A stretch of DNA of 64,000 nucleotides from an uncultured Tenacibaculum sp. (GTDB taxonomy: Bacteria; Bacteroidota; Bacteroidia; Flavobacteriales; Flavobacteriaceae), in assembly GCF_947498805.1 (NCBI RefSeq), contig NZ_CANMLT010000002.1:496001-560000 (forward strand). The letters are read 5' to 3'. A program made the position numbers and the translations under genes. Shown here piece by piece: positions 26,672-33,824 of this stretch. Positions within the stretch are counted from its first letter, which is position 1. Each line of letters opens with the position of its first letter. The notes below the pieces were generated by a model. It searched no databases, was not told where the DNA came from, and worked only from the letters and a program-made list of their open reading frames with translations.

Positions 26672-27688
26672 ATGAAAACACTTCGCAAAATCCTCTTATG
26701 GATAAGTAAGATTATTGCTGGACTTATACTACTTCTTTTAATTTCTGGACTATGCTTTCGATTGTTTAGCTCTGAACCTGTTCCTCTAGGAAAATTAGTA
26801 GATCTTAACGGAACCAAACTCCATATCATTGCCGAAGGTGAAAAGAATGATTTACCTACACTTATTCTTGAAGCCGGTGCAGGTGGAACCACAGATATGT
26901 TTCATTGGGTTGCGGAAGGCTTAAAGCACAAAATGAGAGTCATTCGTTATGATAGAGAAGGAAAAGGTTTTAGTGAAACAAGTAATGATTCTATTAACTC
27001 CGCATATTATGCTCATCAACTACATGGTTTATTAGAAAAGAACGGTGAAAAACCTCCTTATATTTTAGTAGGACATTCTATGGGTGGCCTTTATCAACGA
27101 ATATACAGAGACCTCTATCCAAACGAAGTAAAAGGACTTGTACTTATAGATGCTAGTCACCCTGAGCAATGGAAACGATTAGCTCAAAAAGATTTAATCC
27201 CAGAAGAGCATATTAGCTCTATAAAATTGGGGTTAATACTTGCAGAAATGGGGATATCGGGTATTTTCAATAAAATGTCTGCTCCTAAATTTAGAAACGA
27301 TGGACTTCCTAAAGAATGTCATATTCGTTCTCGTAACCTTAATACCTATTCAGGAAAAGTATATAAAAGATATTTAAAAGAAAACAGCATTAACCACGAT
27401 ATTCTTTTACGAGCAGGACAAACCAACAATCTAGATTCATTGCCTCTTTTAGTTTTTAGTGCTACTGAACAGTATAGAGAAGTTCAAAAAGAGAAATACA
27501 GAAAACAAGGTATTGATCCTGACAAACAGGTTCAAATTTGGTTGCAAATGCAAAAAGAATTAAAAGAGTTATCTAGCAATAGTAAACAATTTGTCATGGA
27601 CGCCAATCATGGCTCTATTATTACCAAAAAAGAAAATGCTGATACCATTATTAAAGAGATTCTTTTAATGGTGGAAGGAACAAAATAA
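26672..27688 (+). CDS. Membrane-anchored alpha/beta hydrolase
   Basis: 338 residues with a transmembrane helix at about 8-30 (LLWISKIIAGLILLLLISG). Catalytic features: LILEAGAGGTTDMFHW, RYDREGKGFSE, nucleophile Ser136 in LVGHSMGG and a late His in MDANHGSII. It belongs to the same superfamily as the divergent neighbour but is not a close copy. Substrate unknown. Followed by a hairpin at 27771-27796. Confidence 0.88.
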   Translation: MKTLRKILLWISKIIAGLILLLLISGLCFRLFSSEPVPLGKLVDLNGTKLHIIAEGEKNDLPTLILEAGAGGTTDMFHWVAEGLKHKMRVIRYDREGKGFSETSNDSINSAYYAHQLHGLLEKNGEKPPYILVGHSMGGLYQRIYRDLYPNEVKGLVLIDASHPEQWKRLAQKDLIPEEHISSIKLGLILAEMGISGIFNKMSAPKFRNDGLPKECHIRSRNLNTYSGKVYKRYLKENSINHDILLRAGQTNNLDSLPLLVFSATEQYREVQKEKYRKQGIDPDKQVQIWLQMQKELKELSSNSKQFVMDANHGSIITKKENADTIIKEILLMVEGTK

Positions 27689-27770
27689 CCAATTTAGGTA
27701 CCTAATATAGTTAGTTTTCCCATCGTATTGATACTATTTTATTGAAATGTTAATTTTAGTTAAACAAGGT

Positions 27771-27796
27771 AAAACCTTATTTTTAGTAAGGTTTTT
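27771..27796 (+). terminator. Terminator after the alpha/beta hydrolase
   Basis: AAAACCTTA...TAAGGTTTT with a 6-base loop and a T-rich tail. Confidence 0.75.
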
Positions 27797-27851
27797 AATT
27801 ATTTCTCATAATTCTTTATTCATATGTTTGAGAAAATTAAAAATCTATTTT

Positions 27852-28028
27852 ATGTTAAAGAACATTTTAAACTTAGGAACAACTTTGAACAAGTCAGAAC
27901 AAAAATCTATTAGTGGTGGTGATGGTTTACCACCTGTAAACGAACTATGTGTTCCTTTACCAAGAGAAGCTGTTAGATGTGCTGTACCAATTAATCCAAG
28001 TTGTTGTCTTGTATGGGAAACTCTTTAA
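27852..28028 (+). CDS. Double-glycine leader peptide (bacteriocin-type precursor)
   Basis: 58 residues from the ATG at 27852. The leader MLKNILNLGTTLNKSEQ followed by KSISGG is the Bacteroidota form of the bacteriocin/ComC-type leader (LS/L-NKSEQKSI-x-GG) cleaved after GG by C39-peptidase transporters. The 35-residue core begins DGLPPVN and has four Cys (33, 43, 51, 52), two as a CC pair, suggesting disulfides or a modified peptide. A longer frame from 27747 exists but lacks leader-like residues. No C39 transporter or modification enzyme is within reach. A strong hairpin follows. Confidence 0.82.
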   Translation: MLKNILNLGTTLNKSEQKSISGGDGLPPVNELCVPLPREAVRCAVPINPSCCLVWETL

Positions 28029-28033
28029 AATTT

Positions 28034-28056
28034 TAAGCGAACTTCGGTTCGCTTTT
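28034..28056 (+). terminator. Terminator after the GG-leader peptide
   Basis: AAGCGAAC...GTTCGCTT stem with a TTCG loop and a T-rich tail. Confidence 0.9.
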
Positions 28057-28077
28057 CTTTTTTTTACCACTCTTCTA

Positions 28078-28113
28078 ACTACTCTTTTACTTTATTTTGG
28101 TTTTACTATTTTT
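28078..28113 (+). repeat. Direct repeat copy 1, promoter-leader of a small membrane gene
   Basis: Identical to 30159-30194 at 35 of 36 bases (29 in a row, 28085-28113). It ends 5 bases upstream of the ATG at 28119 and contains most of the -7 box TATTTTTG at 28107-28114. Confidence 0.9.
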
Positions 28114-28114
28114 G
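28107..28114 (+). promoter_or_regulatory. -7 box (TATTTTTG) inside repeat copy 1
   Basis: Ends 4 bases before the ATG of the 58-residue membrane gene. This spacing would give a leaderless or near-leaderless transcript. Confidence 0.5.
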
Positions 28115-28118
28115 ATGT

Positions 28119-28295
28119 ATGATTAAAAAAATTGCTAAGGAATTATCATGGCTTATTCTAATGCTATTAGGCTACATTATTAATGCTCTTGCATGGATAG
28201 ACTTTTTCCCTTTTAGCTTTTTATTTATGATTTTAGGAATAGGTACAATCTTTTCCGGCTTTATAATCTTAATGGTTAAAATAATTGATAGATAA
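28119..28295 (+). CDS. Tiny two-helix membrane protein, paralogue A
   Basis: 58 residues. MIKKIAKELSWLILMLLGYI then NALAWIDFFPFSFLFMILGIG and FIILMVKIIDR. Two hydrophobic segments (about 9-25 and 32-54) with a short Asn/Ala/Trp turn. It is clearly homologous to the 57-residue protein at 28641, so the pair is a local duplication. Conservation between copies of KKIAKEL and NALAW shows that the frame is translated and selected. No family recognised. Position behind a GG-leader peptide suggests an immunity-like or membrane-protection role, as inference only. Confidence 0.75.
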   Translation: MIKKIAKELSWLILMLLGYIINALAWIDFFPFSFLFMILGIGTIFSGFIILMVKIIDR

Positions 28296-28319
28296 CTACA
28301 GTTTTACTTTATTTAGTAT

Positions 28320-28601
28320 ATGAAAAAGATTTTTTTAACCTTATATCCATTGTTTTTGTTATGCTTAAATCTTATTACTATCTTTAATTTAGATAATGTA
28401 AAGTTTAACCGTTACATTTTCTATAATAAATTCTGGGTATTAATTATTTGTTTCCTCTTATTCATTGTTTCAATAGTAAGCTCTATCAAATCTTACCAAT
28501 TTCGTTATACTTCAGGTTTAATATTTAATTTGTTAAGTATCATTGCTTCGTTAATTTTACCAATCTTGTTATTCTTGGGTGTATTATGGCAGATACATTA
28601 A
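28320..28601 (+). CDS. Small three- or four-helix membrane protein
   Basis: 93 residues from the ATG at 28320. Hydrophobic stretches at about 4-24, 39-58 and 66-90, with a short loop NVKFNRYIFYNKFW. Not recognised. The 13 bases upstream (TTTTACTTTATTT, 28302-28314) match the first part of the repeat at 28078, so it may share its promoter type. It lies between the two small paralogues. Confidence 0.68.
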   Translation: MKKIFLTLYPLFLLCLNLITIFNLDNVKFNRYIFYNKFWVLIICFLLFIVSIVSSIKSYQFRYTSGLIFNLLSIIASLILPILLFLGVLWQIH

Positions 28602-28628
28602 TTGTTTAACTACCGCTTTTAGTTTGTT

Positions 28629-28636
28629 TACATTTG
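28629..28636 (+). promoter_or_regulatory. -7 box (TACATTTG) before the second paralogue
   Basis: TACATTTG ends 4 bases before the ATG at 28641, the same spacing as at 28107-28114. Confidence 0.5.
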
Positions 28637-28640
28637 GTTT

Positions 28641-28814
28641 ATGAAAAAAATTGCTAAAGAACTCTTATGGCTTATTCTAATACTTTTAGGTAATGTATTT
28701 AACGCTCTTGCATGGATAAACTACTTACCATTTTCAACCTTATTTTTGTTACTTGGAGTATGTCTAATCTTTTTCGGTTTCATAATTTTAACAATTAAGA
28801 TCATTGAAGGATAA
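28641..28814 (+). CDS. Tiny two-helix membrane protein, paralogue B
   Basis: 57 residues. MKKIAKELLWLILILLGNVF, NALAWINYLPFSTLFLLLGV and FGFIILTIKIIEG align along the whole length with the protein at 28119, without gaps apart from one residue at the start. About two thirds of positions look identical by eye. Two membrane helices are predicted. It ends 41 bases before a terminator. Function unknown. Confidence 0.75.
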   Translation: MKKIAKELLWLILILLGNVFNALAWINYLPFSTLFLLLGVCLIFFGFIILTIKIIEG

Positions 28815-28855
28815 CTACAATTATTTTAATATTCTTATTACAAAATTTTGGACAT

Positions 28856-28882
28856 AAAAAAACACCTTAAATAAGGTGTTTG
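28856..28882 (+). terminator. Terminator after the small membrane genes
   Basis: AAACACCTTA...TAAGGTGTTT hairpin; it closes the 27852-28814 block. Confidence 0.82.
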
Positions 28883-28907
28883 TAGTAAATAATATTAAAT
28901 TTTTTTT

Positions 28908-29010
28908 GATGTCCGCTGCTGGAAATCACTATAATTTTTCAGCCGTTACCGAAAGATAGTATTCAGATAAGGAATTCAACTGCTATTTACTATACATGCA
29001 GTTGTTACGC
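28908..29010 (-). other. Cassette-end-like sequence downstream of the 28983 gene
   Basis: On the minus strand GCGTAACAACTGC (29010-28998), with TAA as a possible stop codon, is followed by GCAGTTG (28983-28977) forming a 7-bp inverted repeat, then TTTCGGTAACGGCTGAAAAA and CAGCGGACATC. From memory such GCGTAACAAC ends occur after isolated genes in Bacteroidota that look like mobile cassettes. No partner site was demonstrated, so this is tentative. Confidence 0.3.
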
Positions 29011-29651
29011 ATATTTTTTTTTCGCTTCCTGTTTTTTATCATCACTATCGAATTTCCACTTGATAGATACCAATAATAATATCCTCTTGGAAGTCTTTTG
29101 AACAAGTCCGAGAATCTTTGTTTTAAATCAATATGTTTATAAAGAATTGTAATTAGTATTTGCGCTTTAAATCTTAAGTATATTTTCTCTTTGTTCTTTT
29201 CGTTTAAAGGATAGATTTCCTCAAACCAATATTCTCTTTCTATTTCAGATGTTTTTATATTAAAACCAACTGTTCCTCCATCAAGAAACATATGCTTATT
29301 GCATTCATTATCATCACTACATTTTTTTATAGTTTCAATTCCGTTATCTTTTAATTCAGCCATTAGTTCTTTTACAACTGTTTGGTCTATTGAATTTTTA
29401 TCGACAATTTCTTTATCTTTTATGTTCCAAATATTTTTCCAAGTTCTATCTATCCAACCTGCCCCTCTTTTTCCTTTACTTATTTTTGTAATTACATTCC
29501 CCGAATATTTTCCGTTATCGTATTCTATTAATTCAATCGTTTGTGGTTCGTTAAAAACGGAAATTTCATATACTCTTTTTTTATTTACTTGACCAAAAAT
29601 CAAATAGGTATTTGTTAAAAACAGAAACAGTGTGCAAATAGATTTATTCAT
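28983..29651 (-). CDS. Secreted hypothetical protein, possibly frameshifted at its 3' end
   Basis: Translation from 29651 gives a signal peptide (MNKSICTLFLFLTNTYLIFGQ) and a mixed secreted domain of about 170 residues with two Cys (IKKCSDDNECN). An upstream in-frame ATG at 29684 would add 11 polar residues and is less likely. The last about 30 residues look non-natural (KNRKRKKNMRNNCMYSK). A second frame reads SIKWKFDSDDKKQEAKKKYA and stops at 29005-29007, a more credible ending, so a 1-base deletion around 29060-29090 is suspected. Not recognised. Confidence 0.62.
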   Translation of the reverse strand: MNKSICTLFLFLTNTYLIFGQVNKKRVYEISVFNEPQTIELIEYDNGKYSGNVITKISKGKRGAGWIDRTWKNIWNIKDKEIVDKNSIDQTVVKELMAELKDNGIETIKKCSDDNECNKHMFLDGGTVGFNIKTSEIEREYWFEEIYPLNEKNKEKIYLRFKAQILITILYKHIDLKQRFSDLFKRLPRGYYYWYLSSGNSIVMIKNRKRKKNMRNNCMYSK

Positions 29652-29684
29652 TTTATCTTTTATTTCAGACAAATTTATATTCAA

Positions 29685-29976
29685 TCTTTAGGGTTAAAAA
29701 ATCAAAATGAGTGAATGGCCATTTTTGATTAGGCAAGAATAATAATTTGTTTATATACATATACAACACATCGTTACACCATCAATTTCGTACAGAAATC
29801 AACGATTTTATATGTCTTTAACTCTAGCTAGTTTAGAAAAATAATTATTTACTACAAATATATCAATGAACTTATCGGATTTTTCAATAGTTCCGATTAA
29901 CTACAATTATTTTATAATTTACTTTACTAACTAATTTTAATATCTTGCCTTCCTAAATTGGAAAACTCAGATAATT
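29685..29976 (+). other. Non-coding gap
   Basis: AT-rich with stops in all frames at short intervals. A short GTTACACC / CATCGTTACACC segment at 29772-29783 recalls the cassette-end motif GTAAC but is too short to call. Nothing else recognised. Confidence 0.5.
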
Positions 29977-30156
29977 TTGATCACATTATTCACAATTTTT
30001 ATTTGTTATATCTTACCGTTTATTATTTTAAAATTCGTTTACGAAAAGATTTTTGATACAAGTAAAAATGAAAAACTTCATAATTTGATTGTATTAACTT
30101 TGTACTTAATTATTTCATATTTCTTTTTATTTGACTTAGGACAGAAATTCCTATAA
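29977..30156 (+). CDS. Possible 59-residue membrane protein
   Basis: A TTG-started frame reads two hydrophobic segments (ITLFTIFICYILPFIILKFVY and LIVLTLYLIISYFFLFDLG) joined by a polar loop EKIFDTSKNEKLHN. The composition and layout resemble the other small membrane genes nearby, but there is no ATG and no promoter, so it may be a shadow or remnant. It ends 43 bases before the next small gene. Confidence 0.32.
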   Translation: MITLFTIFICYILPFIILKFVYEKIFDTSKNEKLHNLIVLTLYLIISYFFLFDLGQKFL

Positions 30157-30158
30157 TT

Positions 30159-30194
30159 ACTACTATTTTACTTTATTTTGGTTTTACTATTTTT
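30159..30194 (+). repeat. Direct repeat copy 2, promoter-leader of a small gene
   Basis: Near-identical to 28078-28113. It ends 5 bases before the ATG at 30200. The -7 box is TATTTTTA (30188-30195), one base off the consensus. Confidence 0.9.
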
Positions 30195-30199
30195 ACTCT

Positions 30200-30415
30200 A
30201 TGAAACATAGCTATGAACAACTAAATATTGAATTTGTAGAGACTAGGAAAGTTTCTTTTTTTACTAAACTTGTCTCAGTTTTATTATCCTGTGCTCTCTT
30301 TGCAATCCCCTTAGTAGAAATTCTTCCTGATTTTAATTACATTCATAATATGTATGATTATTGTATTTATGGTTGTCTTACCCCCATAGGTACCTACTGT
30401 TTTCCTTTTTTCTAA
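30200..30415 (+). CDS. Small membrane or secreted Cys-containing protein
   Basis: 71 residues. A polar N-terminus, one hydrophobic helix (about 20-44: FTKLVSVLLSCALFAIPLVEIL) and a C-terminal aromatic segment with three Cys (YCIYGC and TYCFPFF). Not recognised. The evidence for its being a gene is the shared 36-bp repeat directly upstream, as for the 58-residue gene at 28119. It may be a precursor-like or membrane-acting peptide. Confidence 0.55.
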   Translation: MKHSYEQLNIEFVETRKVSFFTKLVSVLLSCALFAIPLVEILPDFNYIHNMYDYCIYGCLTPIGTYCFPFF

Positions 30416-30674
30416 AAACCTACAGTTTAAGGAACGACCTATAAACGAATAACTATTAAGTACAACTTGGCGACAAGGCGGAACAAAATGTTTCTTTGGA
30501 GGATATTTTCACTCCTCATTTTTAATTAGTAGAATGCTCATAAAAACTTCTTCTACGTTTTTTATAATTTGATATAGTTACATAGCATTTGATTTTATGC
30601 TTACAAACAAAGAAGGTATTTACCTTATAACACATAAGGTAAGATGATAACTTAATAAAAAAAGAAAAAGATGA

Positions 30675-31292
30675 TTAAGACCTCAAACTATTTTCAAACG
30701 GAATTCTATTTACAATACTACGTCCCAACGTAACTTCATCGGCATATTCTAGTTCATCTCCTACAGAGATTCCACGTGCAATGGTAGACGTAGTGATATT
30801 GTATTTTTCGATTTGTTTGTAAATATAAAAATTGGTGGTATCCCCTTCCATAGTAGAACTCAAGGCAAAGATTAATTCTTTTACCTCTCCATTTCGAACT
30901 TTTTCAACCAGACTTTCTATTTGTAAGTTCTGTGGACCAATTCCCTCCATCGGAGAAATCTTCCCTCCTAAAACATGATACAAACCTTTAAACTGTGCAG
31001 TATTCTCAATAGCCATTACATCACGAATATCCTCTACTACACAAATTACTTCGGTATGTCTATTCGGATTTGCACATATTTCACACAAAATAGTATCTGA
31101 AATATTATGACATTTCTTACAAGATTTTACTTCATTTCGTAAAGTAGATAAGGCTTCTGTCAAGTACTTGGTATTTTCAGAAGGCTGTTTTAATAAATGC
31201 AATACCAAACGTAAAGCTGTTCGTTTACCAATACCCGGTAATCGACTTACTTCATTTACTGCATTTTCTAAAAGTTTTGAAGAAAAATCCAT
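30675..31292 (-). CDS. recR: Recombination mediator RecR
   Basis: 205 residues. It helps RecF/RecO load RecA at gaps in DNA. A helix-hairpin-helix ([20 protein letters not shown]), zinc finger with [16 protein letters not shown], and TOPRIM domain ([25 protein letters not shown]) are in the expected order, with the C-terminal [22 protein letters not shown]. Full length. Divergent from pepD with adjacent promoter boxes. Confidence 0.97.
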   Translation of the reverse strand: MDFSSKLLENAVNEVSRLPGIGKRTALRLVLHLLKQPSENTKYLTEALSTLRNEVKSCKKCHNISDTILCEICANPNRHTEVICVVEDIRDVMAIENTAQFKGLYHVLGGKISPMEGIGPQNLQIESLVEKVRNGEVKELIFALSSTMEGDTTNFYIYKQIEKYNITTSTIARGISVGDELEYADEVTLGRSIVNRIPFENSLRS

Positions 31293-31298
31293 AGCCTA

Positions 31299-31306
31299 CA
31301 AAGGTA
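31299..31306 (-). promoter_or_regulatory. -7 box (TACCTTTG) for recR
   Basis: Minus-strand TACCTTTG ends 6 bases before the recR ATG, giving a nearly leaderless transcript. Confidence 0.55.
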
Positions 31307-31462
31307 CAACATTCAACTTTGAAATCCATTTTTTGTCACTTTGCTTATAATAACAGCAACAAAAATCATCAAGAGACCTGACAATCAATTTGTTCTCGAT
31401 ACAATTTTGTTTTTTCATTTTAATTCAAAATCAAAATCACTCGAACTGACATTTGAAATTAG

Positions 31463-31470
31463 TACCTTTG
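31463..31470 (+). promoter_or_regulatory. -7 box (TACCTTTG) for pepD
   Basis: TACCTTTG, 30 bases upstream of the ATG at 31501. It lies inside the longer reading frame from 31453, so that earlier TTG is not the start. Confidence 0.55.
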
Positions 31471-31500
31471 ATGCATCAAAAATTAAACAAACAATTCATA

Positions 31501-32967
31501 ATGAGTTCAGAAATAAGAAACCTAGAACCTAAAGCGGTTTGGAATCACTTTGCTGATTTAAATTCAGTTCCTCGTCCATCAAAAAAAGAAGAAAGAGTTA
31601 TTCAATTTATGGTTGACTTTGGTAAAAGTTTGAACCTAGAAACTCAAGTAGACAAGGTAGGAAATGTAATTATTCGTAAGCCTGCTACTGCTGGAATGGA
31701 AGACCGTAAAACGGTAGTGATGCAAAGTCACTTAGATATGGTTTGTCAGAAAAATTCAGATACAGATTTTGATTTTGACACTGAAGGAATTAAAATGTTT
31801 GTAGATGGTGATTGGGTAAAAGCTCTAGGAACTACTTTAGGAGCCGATAATGGTTTAGGAGTTGCTTCTATCATGGCGGTTTTATCGTCTACAGATATTG
31901 CACACCCTGCTATTGAAGCACTATTTACCATTGATGAAGAAACTGGTATGACTGGTGCTATGGGATTAGAAGGAGGTTTATTAACTGGTGATATCTTATT
32001 AAACTTAGATACCGAAGAAGATGATGAAATAGGTATTGGTTGTGCTGGTGGTGTAGACATTACCGCTACAAGAACCTATGCAGAAGAAGCTACTTCAGAA
32101 AATGCTACAGCTTTTGAAATTTCTGTAACTGGATTAAACGGTGGACATTCTGGAATGGACATTCATAAAGGTTTAGGAAATGCTAACAAAATCATGAACC
32201 GTTTATTATTCGACGGATTCACAAACTATGGTTTACGTGTAGCTGAAATCAACGGTGGTAGTTTACGTAACGCTATTCCACGTGAAAGCTTTGCTACTGT
32301 AGTAGTAGATACTATTTCTAAAGAACCATTCTTATTTGAAATCAACGAGCTTATCAATACTATTAAAGAAGAATTTGCTTCTTTAGAAGAAAACTTAGCC
32401 ATTGAATTAAAAGAAGTTGCAACTCCAGCTTCTGTAATGGATTTAGGCGTACAAGAAGGATTAATCAAAGCTATTTATACTGCCTTAAACGGTGTGTATC
32501 GTATGAGTCCGGATATTGAAGATTTAGTAGAAACTTCGAATAATATAGCACGTGTTATTGTAAAAGACGGTGCTATTAAAATTGGATGTTTAACACGTTC
32601 TTCTTCTGAAACCAATAAGTGGGATTTAGCAAACTCTTTACGTTCTGCTTTTGAATTAGCAGGATTTGAAGTAGAGTTTTCAGGTTCATACCCTGGTTGG
32701 TTACCAAACGTAAACTCTGAAATCTTACAAGTATTAAGGGATTTATATGTACAAATGAACAACGGAGAACAACCACATGTTGCAGCTTGTCATGCAGGAT
32801 TAGAATGTGGTATTTTGGGAACCAACTATCCTAAAATGGATATGATTTCATTTGGACCAAATATTAGAGGAGCACACTCTCCAGATGAGCGTGCACAAAT
32901 CTCATCAACAGAAAAATTCTGGAAGTATTTATTAGAGATTTTAAAAAATACACCTAGTAAGAACTAA
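31501..32967 (+). CDS. pepD: Aminoacyl-histidine dipeptidase (M20C family)
   Basis: 488 residues from the ATG at 31501. M20 metal sites: His77 and Asp79 in VVMQSHLDMVCQKN, Asp116 in LGADNGLG, and Glu146/147 in IDEETGMTGA, followed by the dimerisation domain (GLNGGHSGMDIHKG) and C-terminal HAGLECGIL / GPNIRGAHSPDER. It hydrolyses dipeptides such as beta-Ala-His or Xaa-His with two metal ions in the cytoplasm. It ends at a terminator (32987-33015). No signal peptide. Confidence 0.95.
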   Translation: MSSEIRNLEPKAVWNHFADLNSVPRPSKKEERVIQFMVDFGKSLNLETQVDKVGNVIIRKPATAGMEDRKTVVMQSHLDMVCQKNSDTDFDFDTEGIKMFVDGDWVKALGTTLGADNGLGVASIMAVLSSTDIAHPAIEALFTIDEETGMTGAMGLEGGLLTGDILLNLDTEEDDEIGIGCAGGVDITATRTYAEEATSENATAFEISVTGLNGGHSGMDIHKGLGNANKIMNRLLFDGFTNYGLRVAEINGGSLRNAIPRESFATVVVDTISKEPFLFEINELINTIKEEFASLEENLAIELKEVATPASVMDLGVQEGLIKAIYTALNGVYRMSPDIEDLVETSNNIARVIVKDGAIKIGCLTRSSSETNKWDLANSLRSAFELAGFEVEFSGSYPGWLPNVNSEILQVLRDLYVQMNNGEQPHVAACHAGLECGILGTNYPKMDMISFGPNIRGAHSPDERAQISSTEKFWKYLLEILKNTPSKN

Positions 32968-32986
32968 GTTCACTTTACATAAACTA

Positions 32987-33015
32987 TAAAAACCACCTAG
33001 TTAGGTGGTTTTTTA
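32987..33015 (+). terminator. Terminator after pepD
   Basis: AACCACCTAGTTAGGTGGTT hairpin followed by TTTTTATTTT. Confidence 0.88.
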
Positions 33016-33127
33016 TTTTCTACCCTTTTTTAGACTGAACTTATCATAAACAATTCATCGAAAAAACACCTTTTTAACATTCTTGTATTAAAAAAAACAA
33101 TACATTCACAACAAAAAAGCTATTTAA

Positions 33128-33823
33128 ATGAAAAATCTACTACTTGTTAGCTTTATACTTTTTTTTGTATGTTTCGGTTTTTCACAGAGTAAAAATCAAG
33201 GTTCTTCGATGTATTCAAACTTCGATAAAACAGTAGGAACCTTTAATACTAAATTAAGCTATGGAGTTTTTTTTGAAGAAAAATTTAGAAAGAGAATAAA
33301 AAACAATCACAACTGTTTTTTGTCAGATGTTTTTCAAAAAGGAAACATTCACTATCGAGGTGAAGATTTTTTCAATGCTGAACTAAAATATGATATTGTA
33401 AACGATATCATTATTGCTAGAATTACCAATCAAGAGCAAAAACTTTCGATCATTTTAGAGAAAAACTTAATTGATCACTTTCAGATACACAATCATAATT
33501 TTGTCAATACTTTTCCTCAGAAATATGGTTTCTTAGAAAAAATAGCCGTTTTTGATAATTTTTCTGTTCTTAAAAAACATCAAAAATCTGTAGAGAAAAA
33601 CACTAATGAAAACTACGTTTATCATACTTTTGAAAAAGAAGTAGATGAATTCTACCTTTATTACAACAATCAATACTTCCCAATAGAATCAAGAAAAGAT
33701 TTTATTAAAATTTTTCCCGAAAAAAGAAAACAGATAACGTCCTTTTTTAATGACAATTCCTCTTTAAAAAAGAACAATTATAAAACCTTCATAATAGAAC
33801 TAATGAACCAACTTGAAAATTAA
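33128..33823 (+). CDS. Secreted hypothetical protein leading a TonB-receptor operon
   Basis: 231 residues with a signal peptide (1-19, FFVCFGFSQS). The body has beta-type stretches (FFNAELKYDIVNDIIIARI) and charged helices. Not recognised. It ends one base before the TonB receptor start, so the two are coupled. It probably works in the periplasm or at the surface with the receptor. Confidence 0.75.
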   Translation: MKNLLLVSFILFFVCFGFSQSKNQGSSMYSNFDKTVGTFNTKLSYGVFFEEKFRKRIKNNHNCFLSDVFQKGNIHYRGEDFFNAELKYDIVNDIIIARITNQEQKLSIILEKNLIDHFQIHNHNFVNTFPQKYGFLEKIAVFDNFSVLKKHQKSVEKNTNENYVYHTFEKEVDEFYLYYNNQYFPIESRKDFIKIFPEKRKQITSFFNDNSSLKKNNYKTFIIELMNQLEN

Positions 33824-33824
33824 A

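Noticed and set aside
25400..27688. Two divergent alpha/beta hydrolases as a recent duplication
   Set aside because: They share only superfamily motifs and differ in signal type, length and motif spacing, so they are not a recent duplicate pair.
31746..32776. Open frames antisense to pepD
   Set aside because: pepD has intact M20 catalytic residues across the same stretch; the antisense products are low-complexity and unsupported.
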